Shown: positions 33,303 through 42,960, counted from the stretch's first letter. The stretch is DNA of 64,000 nt from Pyrinomonadaceae bacterium (GCA_021228405.1 JAJQRF010000001.1:496001-560000), one strand, 5' to 3'. Numbers and translations: made by a program. The notes: generated by a model not told the origin, from the sequence alone.

Positions 33303-34271
33303 ATGCAAACATCAAGCGGGAAAAAGCACGATACATTTGCCGAAGACGTTTTGAAAGGGCTGTCTGCTCAACCGAAATTTCTTTCGTCCAAATATTTTTA
33401 CGACGACGAAGGCTCGCGGCTCTTCCAACAGATAATGGATTTGCCCGAATATTATTTGACGCGGAGCGAATTTGAGATTTTCTCAACGAAAACGAACGAG
33501 ATTTTCGAGGCGTTTACAAAAAATTCTAAAGAATTTGACCTGATCGAACTCGGGGCGGGCGACGGCACGAAAACCGCCGTTCTGATCGAATATTTTCTCA
33601 AACAAAACGTCGATTTCACATATTCGCCGATCGATATTTCGCAGGAAGCGGTCGGTGTTTTGACGACAAAATTCAAAGCGGAATTTCCCGATTTGAAGAT
33701 GAAGGCGAAAACGGGCGATTATTTTCGGATTTTGGAAACTTTGAAAAGCGAATCGGCGCGACCGAAAATTTTGATGTTTTTAGGCTCGAACATCGGCAAT
33801 TTCAGCGCGGAAGATTCTATTGCGTTCTTCAAAAATCTGCGCGGTGTGATGAACGAAGGCGATCTGCTGTTTGTCGGTTTCGATCTGCAAAAAGACCCGC
33901 GTGTGATCTTAGCCGCCTACGACGACGCGCAAGGCGTAACGGCGGAATTTAACCTGAATCTTTTACGAAGGATCAACCGCGAGCTCGGTGCGAATTTCGA
34001 TCTCGAAAAATTTTCTCATTATGCGATCTATCGTCCCAACGAATGCGCGGCGCGTTCGTTTTTGATAAGCCGTGCCGACCAGAATGTTTTTGTCGAAATA
34101 TTGAACCGAACCTTTCATTTTAATGCTTGGGAACCGATCTTTATGGAGATTTCGCAGAAATACAGCCTTGAAATGATCGAAGATTTGGCAGAAAACTGCG
34201 GTTTTGAAGTTTCTGAAAACTTTTTCGATTCCCAACGATTCTTTGTGGATTCGCTTTGGAAAGTGTTCTGA
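33303..34271 (+). CDS. egtD: L-histidine N(alpha)-methyltransferase EgtD
   Basis: 322 residues from ATG 33303; the open frame reaches 33273 but lies in the repeat there. EgtD_methyltransf features are SSKYFYDDEGSRLFQQIMDL, LPEYYLTRSEFEIF, the SAM-binding LIELGAGDGTKTAVLIEYF (about residues 78-96), MFLGSNIGNFSAEDS and FHFNAWEPIFMEISQKYSL. It trimethylates histidine to hercynine, the substrate of EgtB, in the cytoplasm. The stop TGA overlaps the next gene's ATG (TGATG). Confidence 0.96.
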   Translation: MQTSSGKKHDTFAEDVLKGLSAQPKFLSSKYFYDDEGSRLFQQIMDLPEYYLTRSEFEIFSTKTNEIFEAFTKNSKEFDLIELGAGDGTKTAVLIEYFLKQNVDFTYSPIDISQEAVGVLTTKFKAEFPDLKMKAKTGDYFRILETLKSESARPKILMFLGSNIGNFSAEDSIAFFKNLRGVMNEGDLLFVGFDLQKDPRVILAAYDDAQGVTAEFNLNLLRRINRELGANFDLEKFSHYAIYRPNECAARSFLISRADQNVFVEILNRTFHFNAWEPIFMEISQKYSLEMIEDLAENCGFEVSENFFDSQRFFVDSLWKVF

Positions 34272-35014
34272 TGAATTTCACGATCTTACGTTTCGATACG
34301 CTCGAATCAACCAATACCGAAGCCCTCAATCAGGCAAAAAAAGGAGCGGCTGAAGGCTTGTGTGTCGTTGCCGACAGGCAAACCTCGGGACGCGGCAGAC
34401 ACGGGCGCGTCTGGGTTTCGGAAAAAAATGCCGGACTTTATTTCAGTTTGATATTGCAACCGCAAACGGAAATGCGTTTTCTGCCACTCATCACGCTGAT
34501 GAGTGCGGTTGCGGTTTTTGAAACGCTTAAAAATATCGGCTTGAATCCCGACATAAAATGGGTCAACGATATTCACATCAGCGGCAGAAAAATTTGCGGA
34601 ATATTAGCCGAAACGACGGAAACCGCAAAAGGGTTAGCCGTCGTCGTCGGCATCGGCATTAATCTTAAATCTTCAAACTTTCCGCCCGAAATTTCGGAAA
34701 TAGCGACATCCGTCGAAGCCGAACTCGGAAAAATCTGCGACAGGGAAATTGTTCTCGAAAAGCTGACGCATTTTCTGCAAATTTATTATGAAATCCTGAC
34801 AGGTGAAAACGGCGCGGAAAAAATCCGTTCCGAATGGATCGCGCGTTCGAGTTATGCTTTCGGCAAATCCGTCAAAGTAAGCCTCGAAAACGAAACGATT
34901 TTCGGAACCACTTGCGGAATCGAGGAAAACGGCGCGTTGCGGGTTGAAACGGAAACGGGCGAAATCCACGTCATCAATGCCGGTGATGTCGAGAATTTGC
35001 GCCCGCAAATTTGA
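34271..35014 (+). CDS. birA: Biotin--[acetyl-CoA-carboxylase] ligase
   Basis: 247 residues. Motifs of the BirA/LplA family are present: FDTLESTNTEALNQAK, GRGRHGRVWVSE (ATP/biotin loop), IKWVNDIHISGRKICGIL and VVVGIGINLKS. There is no N-terminal helix-turn-helix, so it is a monofunctional ligase and not a repressor. It attaches biotin to the acetyl-CoA carboxylase carrier protein (BCCP). The start at 34271 overlaps the egtD stop by one base, so the two are translationally coupled, although the functional link is unclear. Confidence 0.95.
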   Translation: MNFTILRFDTLESTNTEALNQAKKGAAEGLCVVADRQTSGRGRHGRVWVSEKNAGLYFSLILQPQTEMRFLPLITLMSAVAVFETLKNIGLNPDIKWVNDIHISGRKICGILAETTETAKGLAVVVGIGINLKSSNFPPEISEIATSVEAELGKICDREIVLEKLTHFLQIYYEILTGENGAEKIRSEWIARSSYAFGKSVKVSLENETIFGTTCGIEENGALRVETETGEIHVINAGDVENLRPQI

Positions 35015-35029
35015 TATTTCTATGTAAAA

Positions 35030-35959
35030 TTAAACGCCGAGCGCGGCAAGACCTGCTGGCGCGGCAATGTCGTCGAAACTGAGATTGCTCGCAGGAATAT
35101 TCAATCCGACATCTTCGGGACGTAAAATCTTCAGAGTTTGTCCGAGTGCTTCGACAGAGATTTCACGAATCTTTTGCGGCACGAAATCTTTGCCGATAAC
35201 GAGAATCTTTTCAAGCCAGTTTCCGCTTTGTTCATTTGCCAAACGGTCGCGGTAAAACATCAGCAAGCGGAAAATCTCGTCGTCGCGTTCGTTTTCCTGA
35301 CAGGTAACGTTTCGCACGACGGTCGGTTCGTTTCCGCGAATCAGAAGCGCGGTAAAACCGTCAAACTGCGAACTTATCAAAAGCGAATCGCTTTTATCCG
35401 AATTCATCAGCCAGTTTGCTTCGCTGACCACACGCGGCAGGATCAATCCCGCTTTCCACCCCTTCGATTCAAACAGTGTTTCATATTCATCGACGATCGA
35501 AAGCTTGACGGCGGTCGCAAAATATCTCGCTTTCCCTTCGCTGTCAGGCGAGATTTTCTGCCGTGAAATACGCATTTCACCCGCAGGTGCGCCGAAAACC
35601 TGTTCCGATTTCCAATCCAGAATTGCTTCAAGTTCCTGTTTTGAAACGGGTTCGTTTTCCAGAGTCAGAATTCCCGTCCGCGCGCTGTTCGAAGGCAACG
35701 CAACCGACCAGTTTTTCTGGTTGACCATTCCGGCATTTATCAATGCTTCATCGATCAGCGCATTTAGCTGGACGGAATCGGCAATATTTCTTTCAACAAA
35801 ATTCGGAGTAAGAAGGCGTTTCGGAAGTTCGACGGTGGCGGCTTGTTTGATGCTGTATTGACCTCTTCCTTCCTTTTGCAAAGCCAGTGCCGTCACGCCG
35901 GATTGTTCCAAACCGAGAGCCGCTTTCGGATAATTTGGTTTTGTTAATGCTGATAACAT
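35030..35959 (-). CDS. PilM-like actin-fold protein of secretion/pilus operon
   Basis: 309 residues. The PilM pattern is visible: ALGLEQSGVTALALQKEG near the N-terminus, ALPSNSARTGILTLENEP, KQELEAILDWKSEQVFG and a late ILVIGKDFVPQKI. PilM is an actin-like ATPase that bridges PilN/PilO and the assembly ATPase of type IV pili. The nucleotide-binding residues are less conserved than in PilM, so the call is at family level. It is the last gene of the operon; PilN and PilO homologues are not present in the window. Confidence 0.8.
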   Translation of the reverse strand: MLSALTKPNYPKAALGLEQSGVTALALQKEGRGQYSIKQAATVELPKRLLTPNFVERNIADSVQLNALIDEALINAGMVNQKNWSVALPSNSARTGILTLENEPVSKQELEAILDWKSEQVFGAPAGEMRISRQKISPDSEGKARYFATAVKLSIVDEYETLFESKGWKAGLILPRVVSEANWLMNSDKSDSLLISSQFDGFTALLIRGNEPTVVRNVTCQENERDDEIFRLLMFYRDRLANEQSGNWLEKILVIGKDFVPQKIREISVEALGQTLKILRPEDVGLNIPASNLSFDDIAAPAGLAALGV

Positions 35960-35975
35960 CTTACGATTTATTTAT

Positions 35976-36449
35976 TTAGAGTTCGCTGTATGGTTTTCCT
36001 TCGGAGCTTTCGCCGTCAGCCATACTTTTCACGTCTTTGATGCCTTGCGCGCCGTCGGGAGAATTCGGGTCGTCGCCCTGAACGGATTGCCATTCGGGTT
36101 TTTCGAGAATCGGATCGACCGGAATTTCCCGCAAATATTTTCCTTCCACGAGATTGTCAAGCGATTGCGGAAGTTTGCCTTTGTCGGTCGCATATTGGTC
36201 GATTGCGCGGCGCATTTGCCAGAGATTTTCCTTCAGAACCATTTCGCGCGCGTGCTGAACGGTTCGCTGGTAGGTCGGCAAGGCGACCGAGATAAGAATA
36301 ATGATGATAAACATCGCGATCATCAATTCAAACAGCGAGAAACCTTGTTCGCCCCCGGATTTCGGATTTCGGATTTCGGATATTAGATCATTTCCCGGTT
36401 TTCCTCTTTTCCAATTCTTAAATTTACCAATCACTGTATTTCTCTCCAT
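35976..36449 (-). CDS. GspG/PilE-like pseudopilin
   Basis: 157 residues. The prepilin cleavage site and hydrophobic helix GEQG/FSLFELMIAMFIIIIL (about residues 34-53) are clear, with the conserved Glu at position +5. The C-terminal GspG-like region contains GKLPQSLDNLV, YLREIPVDPILEKPEW and GIKDVKSM. The 35-residue leader is unusually long and is partly encoded by a heptamer array (36357-36383: SEIRNPKSGG). The start overlaps the upstream pseudopilin gene by 26 bases. Confidence 0.9.
   Translation of the reverse strand: MERNTVIGKFKNWKRGKPGNDLISEIRNPKSGGEQGFSLFELMIAMFIIIILISVALPTYQRTVQHAREMVLKENLWQMRRAIDQYATDKGKLPQSLDNLVEGKYLREIPVDPILEKPEWQSVQGDDPNSPDGAQGIKDVKSMADGESSEGKPYSEL
36357..36383. 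repeat. Heptamer array in pseudopilin leader
   Basis: Three perfect GGATTTC units and a partial fourth (GGATAT) encode SEIRNPKSGG on the minus strand, just before the prepilin cleavage site. GGATTTC has no stop in any frame. Confidence 0.85.
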
Positions 36450-37068
36450 TTAAAGCTTCTTCTTCCGACGCTGAACGAACATCGAAAACATTAATGTCAT
36501 CCCAGCTTTCCGAGCCTTTTTCCTGGTAAGACGAACGTAAAATCCAGTCGGACTCACCCGTCATCGGGTCGATCGGCAATTCGCGCAGATAAACTTTTGT
36601 GACTTCCTTATCTTCATTCAGTTCCGATGCGTTCTTCTCGTCGAAAGCCCTGCCCGAACCGAGATTGATCCCGCGCTGTTTGACGCGGACACCGTCAACC
36701 AAAGTTTGCAGATCGGGCGGATAACGGTCGAGATTTTCACCGTCGAAAATCTTGCAGTCATCGATCACGACACGGCTTCGCGGATCAGGAATCGCATTTC
36801 CGGTTGTTTGCCTACTGGTCGTCCCGCGCACTGGGTTTGCATCACCCTGCGAACACGCGCCGACCGTATCGCGTTTGAACTCATCAATCGCCGAACGAAT
36901 CTGACGCAGAGTTTCGCGCAAACGGATTTCCTTCTGGCGTTTGACCGCGTTTTGCGAAAGCGGGATCGTTCCCATTATCAGGATCGAAAGCACGGTCAGC
37001 GTTATCACCAATTCTAGAAGTGAATAACCGTTTTCCGTGCTTAATTTTAGAAACTGCGACTTTTTCAT
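36424..37068 (-). CDS. Pseudopilin, type II secretion/type IV pilus family
   Basis: 214 residues. A short leader ends at ENG, followed by YSLLELVITLTVLSILIMG (cleavage after Gly; Glu at +5). The soluble part includes KRQKEIRLRETLRQIRSAID and KVYLRELPIDPMTGESDW, typical of GspG-type pseudopilins, but it has an insertion of about 70 residues (CSQGDANPV to RYPPDLQTL) compared with the next pseudopilin. It follows the secretin gene by 5 bases. Confidence 0.9.
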   Translation of the reverse strand: MKKSQFLKLSTENGYSLLELVITLTVLSILIMGTIPLSQNAVKRQKEIRLRETLRQIRSAIDEFKRDTVGACSQGDANPVRGTTSRQTTGNAIPDPRSRVVIDDCKIFDGENLDRYPPDLQTLVDGVRVKQRGINLGSGRAFDEKNASELNEDKEVTKVYLRELPIDPMTGESDWILRSSYQEKGSESWDDINVFDVRSASEEEALNGEKYSDW

Positions 37069-37073
37069 TTCGA

Positions 37074-39617
37074 TTAAAACTTAACTGCAAAATTCTTGCC
37101 GTCGGCGGTCAGCAGATTGACCACATCCGAATCGAACGCGACCTCATGTTTGCCGTCCGTTAAGGCTTCGATCTCGATAAAAGCTAAAACTCCCGAAGCG
37201 TTTTGCGCCGAATCCTTTGAAGATGACAACGAAACATACATCTTTCCGCCCTGATTCAGGAAAGGCGTTGAAACCGTGTTCGTCAAATCCGCTCCGAATG
37301 CGTCACCGAACGAAACTGCCCGAACCGCGATCTTTTTATCGTCAAATTTCAAGCCCAAAACTGCCGAACGAAACGCCGTTGCACTTCTGACCATTACGGC
37401 AAGTTTCGTTTTTTCACCTTTTTTCAGTTCCGGCAGATTCGATAAAAACTTGATTTCCGCTTTCGGCGAAGCGGCTCGCGGCAAATCTTCATCGGTCGTT
37501 TCAGGCGTTTTCAGCGAAGTTTCCTGAACCGGCAAAGAACCTTGAATCAATTCCGAAGTCTGCCCGATATTTAACGTTTTGACGCTCGAATCGATCGGTT
37601 TCAGACTCGACAAATTCAATTCGGAACCTGTTTTTTCAGTCGTTCCCGTTTTCGGTTCGGTTGCCGTTCCCGTATTTTGCGAAACCGTTTGCTGTTGTTC
37701 ACCCGATTTCACATAAACGGGTGCATCTTCAACTTTTTGATCGGGCAATTGAACCGCTGTTTCGGTCGGCAGACGACGGGCGGCGGCAAGCAATTCTTCA
37801 CGCTCTTCCTGCACGATCATAGCTTCGAGCGAACCGCTGGTCGGCGTTGCCAAACTTCCCGTCGGGCGTTCTTCTTCGTCCTCGGGCAAGATCGCCGGAG
37901 AGCGTATCACGCGCGGCGTAACGGCGATAACAATATCGACCTGACGATTATCTTTCGTCGGTGCGGTGAAAAGTCTTCCCAAAATCGGAATCAAACCGAG
38001 CAAAGGCAAACCTGCGCGCCCGTCGCTTTCCACATTTTGAGCAACGCTGGCTAAGAGCAAAGTTTTGTTATTCTGCACCCGCGCCGTGCCTTTGATCGTT
38101 CGTTCGGTAAATGTCGGCGTTAAAGTTTGCGCCCCGGCAACGTCTTTCGATTCGATCTCCATTGCTACCTGCACGTCTTGATTCGGAAAAACGAGCGGTT
38201 TGAATTTCAAGGTCAAACCGACTTGTTCATAGTTGATAACGTCCGAAACCACGCCGCCGTTTCCGGTTCCGTTGTTGACTCCGGTATTGAAGGTCGCCGA
38301 CCGCACCGGAACACGTTGCCCGATTCTTGCCGAAGAATCTTCATTATTGAAAGCGTGAATCTGTGTCGAAGCGAGCAATTTCGTATTCGTTTTCGATTGC
38401 AGTGCTGTAATGTTACTGATCGGTAGCCCCAGAGCGATACTGGCGACATCGGTTCCCTTGAAAGGCAGGCTGGAAGTAATGTTCTGCGTCGAGCCAACTA
38501 CGACGTTAGACAAACCGACTCCGCCCAAATTTCTCAAAGTGCCGTTTTCGCCCGTCGTCCCGATCTGATTACCGAATTGAAGCAAATCGTTTTTATTGAC
38601 TTCATAGATCGCCACGTCCATCACGACTTCGGCGCGGTCTTTGTCGAGCGACGAGATGAGTTTTCCGATCAGACGAATGTTTTCTTCCGTATCGCGGATC
38701 GTCACGCTGTTGGTCGCGTCGTCGGTCAAAACGATCGTCGGCGTTCTGCCGGGTTGCGCGGGAATCGCCGTCTGCACGACTTTGGCGACATCCTTCGGCG
38801 CGGCATTTGCCAGGTAAAACGTTCTCAAAACCAACTGTTGGAAATTTTGACGGCGTTGCTGGTTGGCAACCAAAATCGTGCGTGGACCGACCTTCTGGAA
38901 AAACAAACCTTCCTGTAAAAAGATGTAATCAAGGGCTTTTGCGGCAGTCACGTTTTTGAGTTCGATGTAAACTTTTCTTGATGATCCCGTCTGACGGAAC
39001 GATTCGGTTTCAAATAAAACATTCAAATCCAAATCTTTCGCCAGTTCCCTGATGATGAATTGCAGATCGACACCGCTCGGAAACGGCAGATCGCGCAGTT
39101 TTTCGAGTTTTTGCGGAACCTGCACATCCTGCGGAGCGGCGGTTCCGTAATTTGTTTTGACCAGTTTCACGTCCGCGTTCGGCGAATTTTTATCTCTTTT
39201 TTCTTTTTCTTCGGGATTTTCGCCGTTTAAAAGAGCTTCCTGCAATCGGAGCATTCGCGCCATTTCCGACTTTGCGAGTTCGTTGGTCGGATCGTAAGCA
39301 TAAGCGCGGCGAAAAGCATTGTATGCGCCTTCGTAATCTTTCTCGTTTGCCTGCGTCGCGCCCTTTTTCATATAAAGCTGTGAAGCATTAAAGAGCGCAC
39401 GGGTATAATGAAGCCGATATTCGGGATTTTTCGGACTTTCCGCGACGGCAAGTGCAAAATGCTCAACGGCTTTATCCCATTGTTCGGCTTGCTCGGCTTT
39501 CATTCCTTCTTTGAATTGCTTTTTGCCGTCACCGACAGCCAGCACCGCAACCGGTGAAAGCATCGAAAACATCAACAAAAATGCGAGCGAAAAGCGAACG
39601 TAAACTGATTTTTTCAT
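37074..39617 (-). CDS. Secretin (GspD/PilQ-like) with TPR and cohesin-like ends
   Basis: 847 residues from ATG 39617 (signal peptide VRFSLAFLLMFSMLSPVAVLA). TPR-like repeats occupy about 40-130. An STN-like segment (DLDLNVLFETES, SSRKVYIELKNVTAAKALDY) and NolW-like N domains follow. The secretin pore domain spans about 390-600 (VGLTLKFKPLVFP, IKGTARVQNNKTLLLASV, GLPLLGLIPILGRLFTAP, DIVIAVTPRVI). A cohesin-like beta-sandwich ends the protein (KTKLAVMVRSATAFRSAVL to AFIEIEAL). It forms the outer-membrane channel of the secretion system. A cohesin-type C-terminus is seen in acidobacterial secretins but not in the classical proteins. Confidence 0.95.
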   Translation of the reverse strand: MKKSVYVRFSLAFLLMFSMLSPVAVLAVGDGKKQFKEGMKAEQAEQWDKAVEHFALAVAESPKNPEYRLHYTRALFNASQLYMKKGATQANEKDYEGAYNAFRRAYAYDPTNELAKSEMARMLRLQEALLNGENPEEKEKRDKNSPNADVKLVKTNYGTAAPQDVQVPQKLEKLRDLPFPSGVDLQFIIRELAKDLDLNVLFETESFRQTGSSRKVYIELKNVTAAKALDYIFLQEGLFFQKVGPRTILVANQQRRQNFQQLVLRTFYLANAAPKDVAKVVQTAIPAQPGRTPTIVLTDDATNSVTIRDTEENIRLIGKLISSLDKDRAEVVMDVAIYEVNKNDLLQFGNQIGTTGENGTLRNLGGVGLSNVVVGSTQNITSSLPFKGTDVASIALGLPISNITALQSKTNTKLLASTQIHAFNNEDSSARIGQRVPVRSATFNTGVNNGTGNGGVVSDVINYEQVGLTLKFKPLVFPNQDVQVAMEIESKDVAGAQTLTPTFTERTIKGTARVQNNKTLLLASVAQNVESDGRAGLPLLGLIPILGRLFTAPTKDNRQVDIVIAVTPRVIRSPAILPEDEEERPTGSLATPTSGSLEAMIVQEEREELLAAARRLPTETAVQLPDQKVEDAPVYVKSGEQQQTVSQNTGTATEPKTGTTEKTGSELNLSSLKPIDSSVKTLNIGQTSELIQGSLPVQETSLKTPETTDEDLPRAASPKAEIKFLSNLPELKKGEKTKLAVMVRSATAFRSAVLGLKFDDKKIAVRAVSFGDAFGADLTNTVSTPFLNQGGKMYVSLSSSKDSAQNASGVLAFIEIEALTDGKHEVAFDSDVVNLLTADGKNFAVKF

Positions 39618-39758
39618 ATTATTTGAATCGGTTTGGATCAAGTTTGAAACCAAAAGTGTGTTACCGAAAACCTTACACGCCGACAGCTCTGTAAAGTTTC
39701 AAAAGATTTGCCGAAAAATCTTGGAATTATCGGCAAAACACGCTAAATTCTGCACTAT

Positions 39759-41441
39759 TTAGACAATTTCTTCAACAAATGTGACGCGGTTTATCTCGTG
39801 CAGAGTTGTCTGACCGTTATAAACTTTCTTCAGCGCGGAAACCCGCAGACTCGACAAGCCTTCTTTCTCGGCGGCGCGGCGAATCTCCGAACCCGGACGG
39901 CGTTCGACGATCATTTCACGGATTTTGTCCGACATATCGAGCAATTCGTGAATCGCCGTTCTGCCGCGATAACCCGTGTGATTACACGCATCACAGCCGA
40001 CGCTCATATAAAATTCGTGTTTTTGACGAACTTCGGGTTTCAATCCCGAAATCGCGATTTCCTCATCTGACGGGGTGTAATGGCGTTTGCAGGTCGGACA
40101 GAGTTTGCGGACAAGTCTTTGCGCCAAAACGCAGTTAAGCGCGGCGACGAAGTTGTAAAGATCGACGTTCATATTTAAAAAACGCCCGATCACGTCGATC
40201 ACGTTGTTGGCGTGAACCGTCGTAAAAACCAAGTGACCTGTCAAAGCGGAGTTGATCGCAATTTGCGCCGTTTCTTCGTCGCGGATTTCGCCGACCATTA
40301 CTTTGTCGGGATCGTGGCGAAGAATCGAACGAAGTCCGCGCGCAAAAGTCAGACCTTTCTTTTCATTAACGGGAATCTGCATAATTCCCTGCAATTGATA
40401 TTCGACCGGGTCCTCGATCGTGATAATTTTATCTTCGATGTTGCGGATTTCGTTCAAAGCACCGTAAAGCGTCGTCGTTTTTCCCGAACCCGTCGGACCT
40501 GTCACGAGAACCATCCCGTAAGGCTCCTTGATGTAAAGCCGAAAACGTTTGACATCGTCGGGATCGAAACCGACGACATCGAGGCTCAGATTTTTGAATT
40601 CTTCGGAAATCTGTTCTTTATCCAAAATACGGATCACGCAGTTTTCACCGAACACGGCGGGCAGGATCGAAACACGAAAATCGACCGTTCTGCCTTTGTA
40701 GCGGACTCTGAACCTGCCGTCCTGCGGAATTCGGCGTTCGGCGATGTCGAGTTCCGACATAACTTTGATACGCGAAATGAGCGTTTGATGATAAGCAATG
40801 TCGATCGGGTCAACCTTCTGATAAAGCGCACCGTCGATGCGGAATTTGACGGCAACATCGCGGTCGCCGGCTTCGATGTGAATATCCGAAGCGCGTGATT
40901 CCATCGCGTTGTAAACGATCGTGTCGACCAATTTAATGATCGGCGACATATCCGAATCGGACGCGAGCCTGTCCAGATCGAGAACTTCTTCGCCCTGATC
41001 GGTTTCCTTGACAAGCGAGATTTTGAATCCCGAAGCCGCTTCCTGCAAAACGCGTTGGGTCGCATCGCCTTTTTTCAAAACAACGTCGATCGCGCCTTGC
41101 GTTGCGACATACGGAACGATGCGGACATTCAAAACGTTTTCGAGTTCGTCCAGCAATTCCAAATTCGTCGGGTCAGCCATCGCCGTGTGCAGATTTCTGC
41201 CTTCGCGTTTGAGCGGCACGAAATGGTTGCGAAGCATCAGATCGACCGGAATTTTGGTCAATTCTTCATAATCGATCGGCGATTCCTTATCGGGCGGAAG
41301 GAGATCGATATAAGGCAGGCGGTAACGCCGCGCAAGAGATTTTGCCGCAACGACTTCGGGCGGTTCATTCTCCAAAAAATCGGTCGAAATTGTCGGAGCA
41401 CTTGTCACAGTCGAAACTGTTCCGTTTGTCTGGTTTTCCAT
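39759..41441 (-). CDS. GspE/PilB-type secretion ATPase
   Basis: 560 residues. An N-terminal MshEN domain (about 30-150) precedes a type II/IV secretion ATPase with Walker A GPTGSGKTTTLYGAL (about 315), the Asp box ITIEDPVEYQL, Walker B-region VMVGEIRDEETAQIA and the His box TGHLVFTTVHANN. The zinc-binding cysteines CPTC and CDAC near residues 440-470 are those of GspE/PilB. It powers pseudopilin assembly at the inner membrane. It is followed by the secretin gene on the same strand. Confidence 0.96.
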   Translation of the reverse strand: MENQTNGTVSTVTSAPTISTDFLENEPPEVVAAKSLARRYRLPYIDLLPPDKESPIDYEELTKIPVDLMLRNHFVPLKREGRNLHTAMADPTNLELLDELENVLNVRIVPYVATQGAIDVVLKKGDATQRVLQEAASGFKISLVKETDQGEEVLDLDRLASDSDMSPIIKLVDTIVYNAMESRASDIHIEAGDRDVAVKFRIDGALYQKVDPIDIAYHQTLISRIKVMSELDIAERRIPQDGRFRVRYKGRTVDFRVSILPAVFGENCVIRILDKEQISEEFKNLSLDVVGFDPDDVKRFRLYIKEPYGMVLVTGPTGSGKTTTLYGALNEIRNIEDKIITIEDPVEYQLQGIMQIPVNEKKGLTFARGLRSILRHDPDKVMVGEIRDEETAQIAINSALTGHLVFTTVHANNVIDVIGRFLNMNVDLYNFVAALNCVLAQRLVRKLCPTCKRHYTPSDEEIAISGLKPEVRQKHEFYMSVGCDACNHTGYRGRTAIHELLDMSDKIREMIVERRPGSEIRRAAEKEGLSSLRVSALKKVYNGQTTLHEINRVTFVEEIV

Positions 41442-41480
41442 CTATCTTAAAATTTTTACTTTTTAACTTTATAACCTTAC

Positions 41481-42716
41481 TTATCGTTTTCCGCCGAAAG
41501 GTCCCGACGAAATCGTTTGAATGATCGGCAGATAAATCGCCATCAGGATCGTCACGACGATGCCCGCCATAAATAAAAGAATTAGAGGTTCGAGAAGCGT
41601 CGTGAGTTGCTCCAGACGAACTTCCGATTCGGCATCGTAGAAATTGGCGACTTCATCGAGCATTTCGCGCAAACTTCCCGATTTTTCGCCGATCCCGATC
41701 ATATCGAGCGCGAGTTCGGGCAACCAATTTGCCTTTTCCAACGCCTCGGTAAACCCGCGCCCTTCACGAATCAGCGGCAAAACCGCCTGACTCCGGCGGC
41801 GGAGTTCGAGATTATTGATCGCCTGTGAAGCGATGTCCCACGAATCGGGAACGGTGATGCCGCCCGAAAGAAGCGTCGAGATCGAACGCGCAAGCTGGGC
41901 GGTCGTCATCTGGCGAATCAACGCGCCGCCGATCGGAAGTTTGAGCAGAAATTTATGAAATAAAAGTTTCCCGCCCGGCGTTCTGAGCCAAATGTATAAT
42001 CCGAAGAGAAAAACCAAAACCAACGGCAAAAGCCACCAGATATTGTTCGCAACCGCCGTCGAAATGCCTAAAACGACGACGGTTACGGTCGGCAAACCCT
42101 GGTTTGAATTGATGCTTTTGAAAAGGTCGGACATTCGCGGAACGATGTATAGCGACAAAAACGCGATCATAAAAAACGCCGCGACCAGCAGAAAAGCCGG
42201 GTAAGCAAGCGCACCGCGAAGTTTGCGCGCCATTCCGACGCTTCGTTTTAAATAGTTGACGAAACGCGCTAAAACATCATCCAGCGCACCCGATTTTTCG
42301 CCCGAAAGAATCGAAGCCGTGTAGATTTTCGGAAAGATTCCCTGCGCTTCAAAAGCCTCGGACAGCGGAATCCCGCTTTTAATTTTCTCCTCGATGTCCG
42401 CTAAAACATTTCTCAGGTTTTCCGAAGCCGAACGATTTTTCAGCAGTGTAATCGACTGCAAAACCGGAATTCCCGCGCGCAAAAGAGCAGAAAATTGTTG
42501 GTTGAAAAGCAGAAAATCGGCTTGTTTGACCTTCGCTTTTTTGTTTCCGCCGCCCGGCAGTATTGCCGAAAGCCCTTTGTCGGCGGACGAAACGGCAAAC
42601 ACCTTGAAGCCTTCGCTTTCCAATTGCGATTTTGCTTCGGTCATTGCGGTTGCTTCGACAATGCGGGTTATAACTTCGCCGCTCGGGGTTCCCAAACGAC
42701 AGATAAATTCAGCCAT
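41481..42716 (-). CDS. GspF/PilC-type inner-membrane platform protein
   Basis: 411 residues. Two T2SSF domains (about 70-195 and 275-395) carry FNQQFSALLRAGIPVLQSI and QMTTAQLARSISTLLSGGIT, with three hydrophobic segments (FLLVAAFFMIAFLSLYIVP, VFLFGLYIWLRTP-like, LILLFMAGIVVTILMAIYLP). It is the integral-membrane platform that the GspE ATPase drives. It is the first gene of a six-gene minus-strand operon: GspF, GspE, secretin, two pseudopilins and PilM-like. Confidence 0.95.
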   Translation of the reverse strand: MAEFICRLGTPSGEVITRIVEATAMTEAKSQLESEGFKVFAVSSADKGLSAILPGGGNKKAKVKQADFLLFNQQFSALLRAGIPVLQSITLLKNRSASENLRNVLADIEEKIKSGIPLSEAFEAQGIFPKIYTASILSGEKSGALDDVLARFVNYLKRSVGMARKLRGALAYPAFLLVAAFFMIAFLSLYIVPRMSDLFKSINSNQGLPTVTVVVLGISTAVANNIWWLLPLVLVFLFGLYIWLRTPGGKLLFHKFLLKLPIGGALIRQMTTAQLARSISTLLSGGITVPDSWDIASQAINNLELRRRSQAVLPLIREGRGFTEALEKANWLPELALDMIGIGEKSGSLREMLDEVANFYDAESEVRLEQLTTLLEPLILLFMAGIVVTILMAIYLPIIQTISSGPFGGKR

Positions 42717-42739
42717 AATGTAAGAATTTAAGGGAAAAT

Positions 42740-42786
42740 GTTCAGAGGCTTAGAATCCGAAAATCTCGTTTTCGCTGCCTCTGAAC
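42740..42786. other. Hairpin in divergent promoter region
   Basis: GTTCAGAGGC (42740-42749) pairs with GCCTCTGAAC (42777-42786). No T run follows. It lies between the divergent secretion operon and VWA genes; its stem shares GTTCAGAG with the hairpins at 13141 and 53187. Confidence 0.6.
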
Positions 42787-42960
42787 GTCAACTTTCTCGC
42801 AAATTATATCACGCTTTTTTCGCCGAAAGGTTGCATAAGGAAAATAATTCACAAATATTTTCGGGTAAACCAACGTAATTGCGTGTTTATACATCAAAAA
42901 TATATCTTGCGAAAATCTGATTCAGTAGCATAAAATTAAAGTAAATTTACCAGGAGATAT

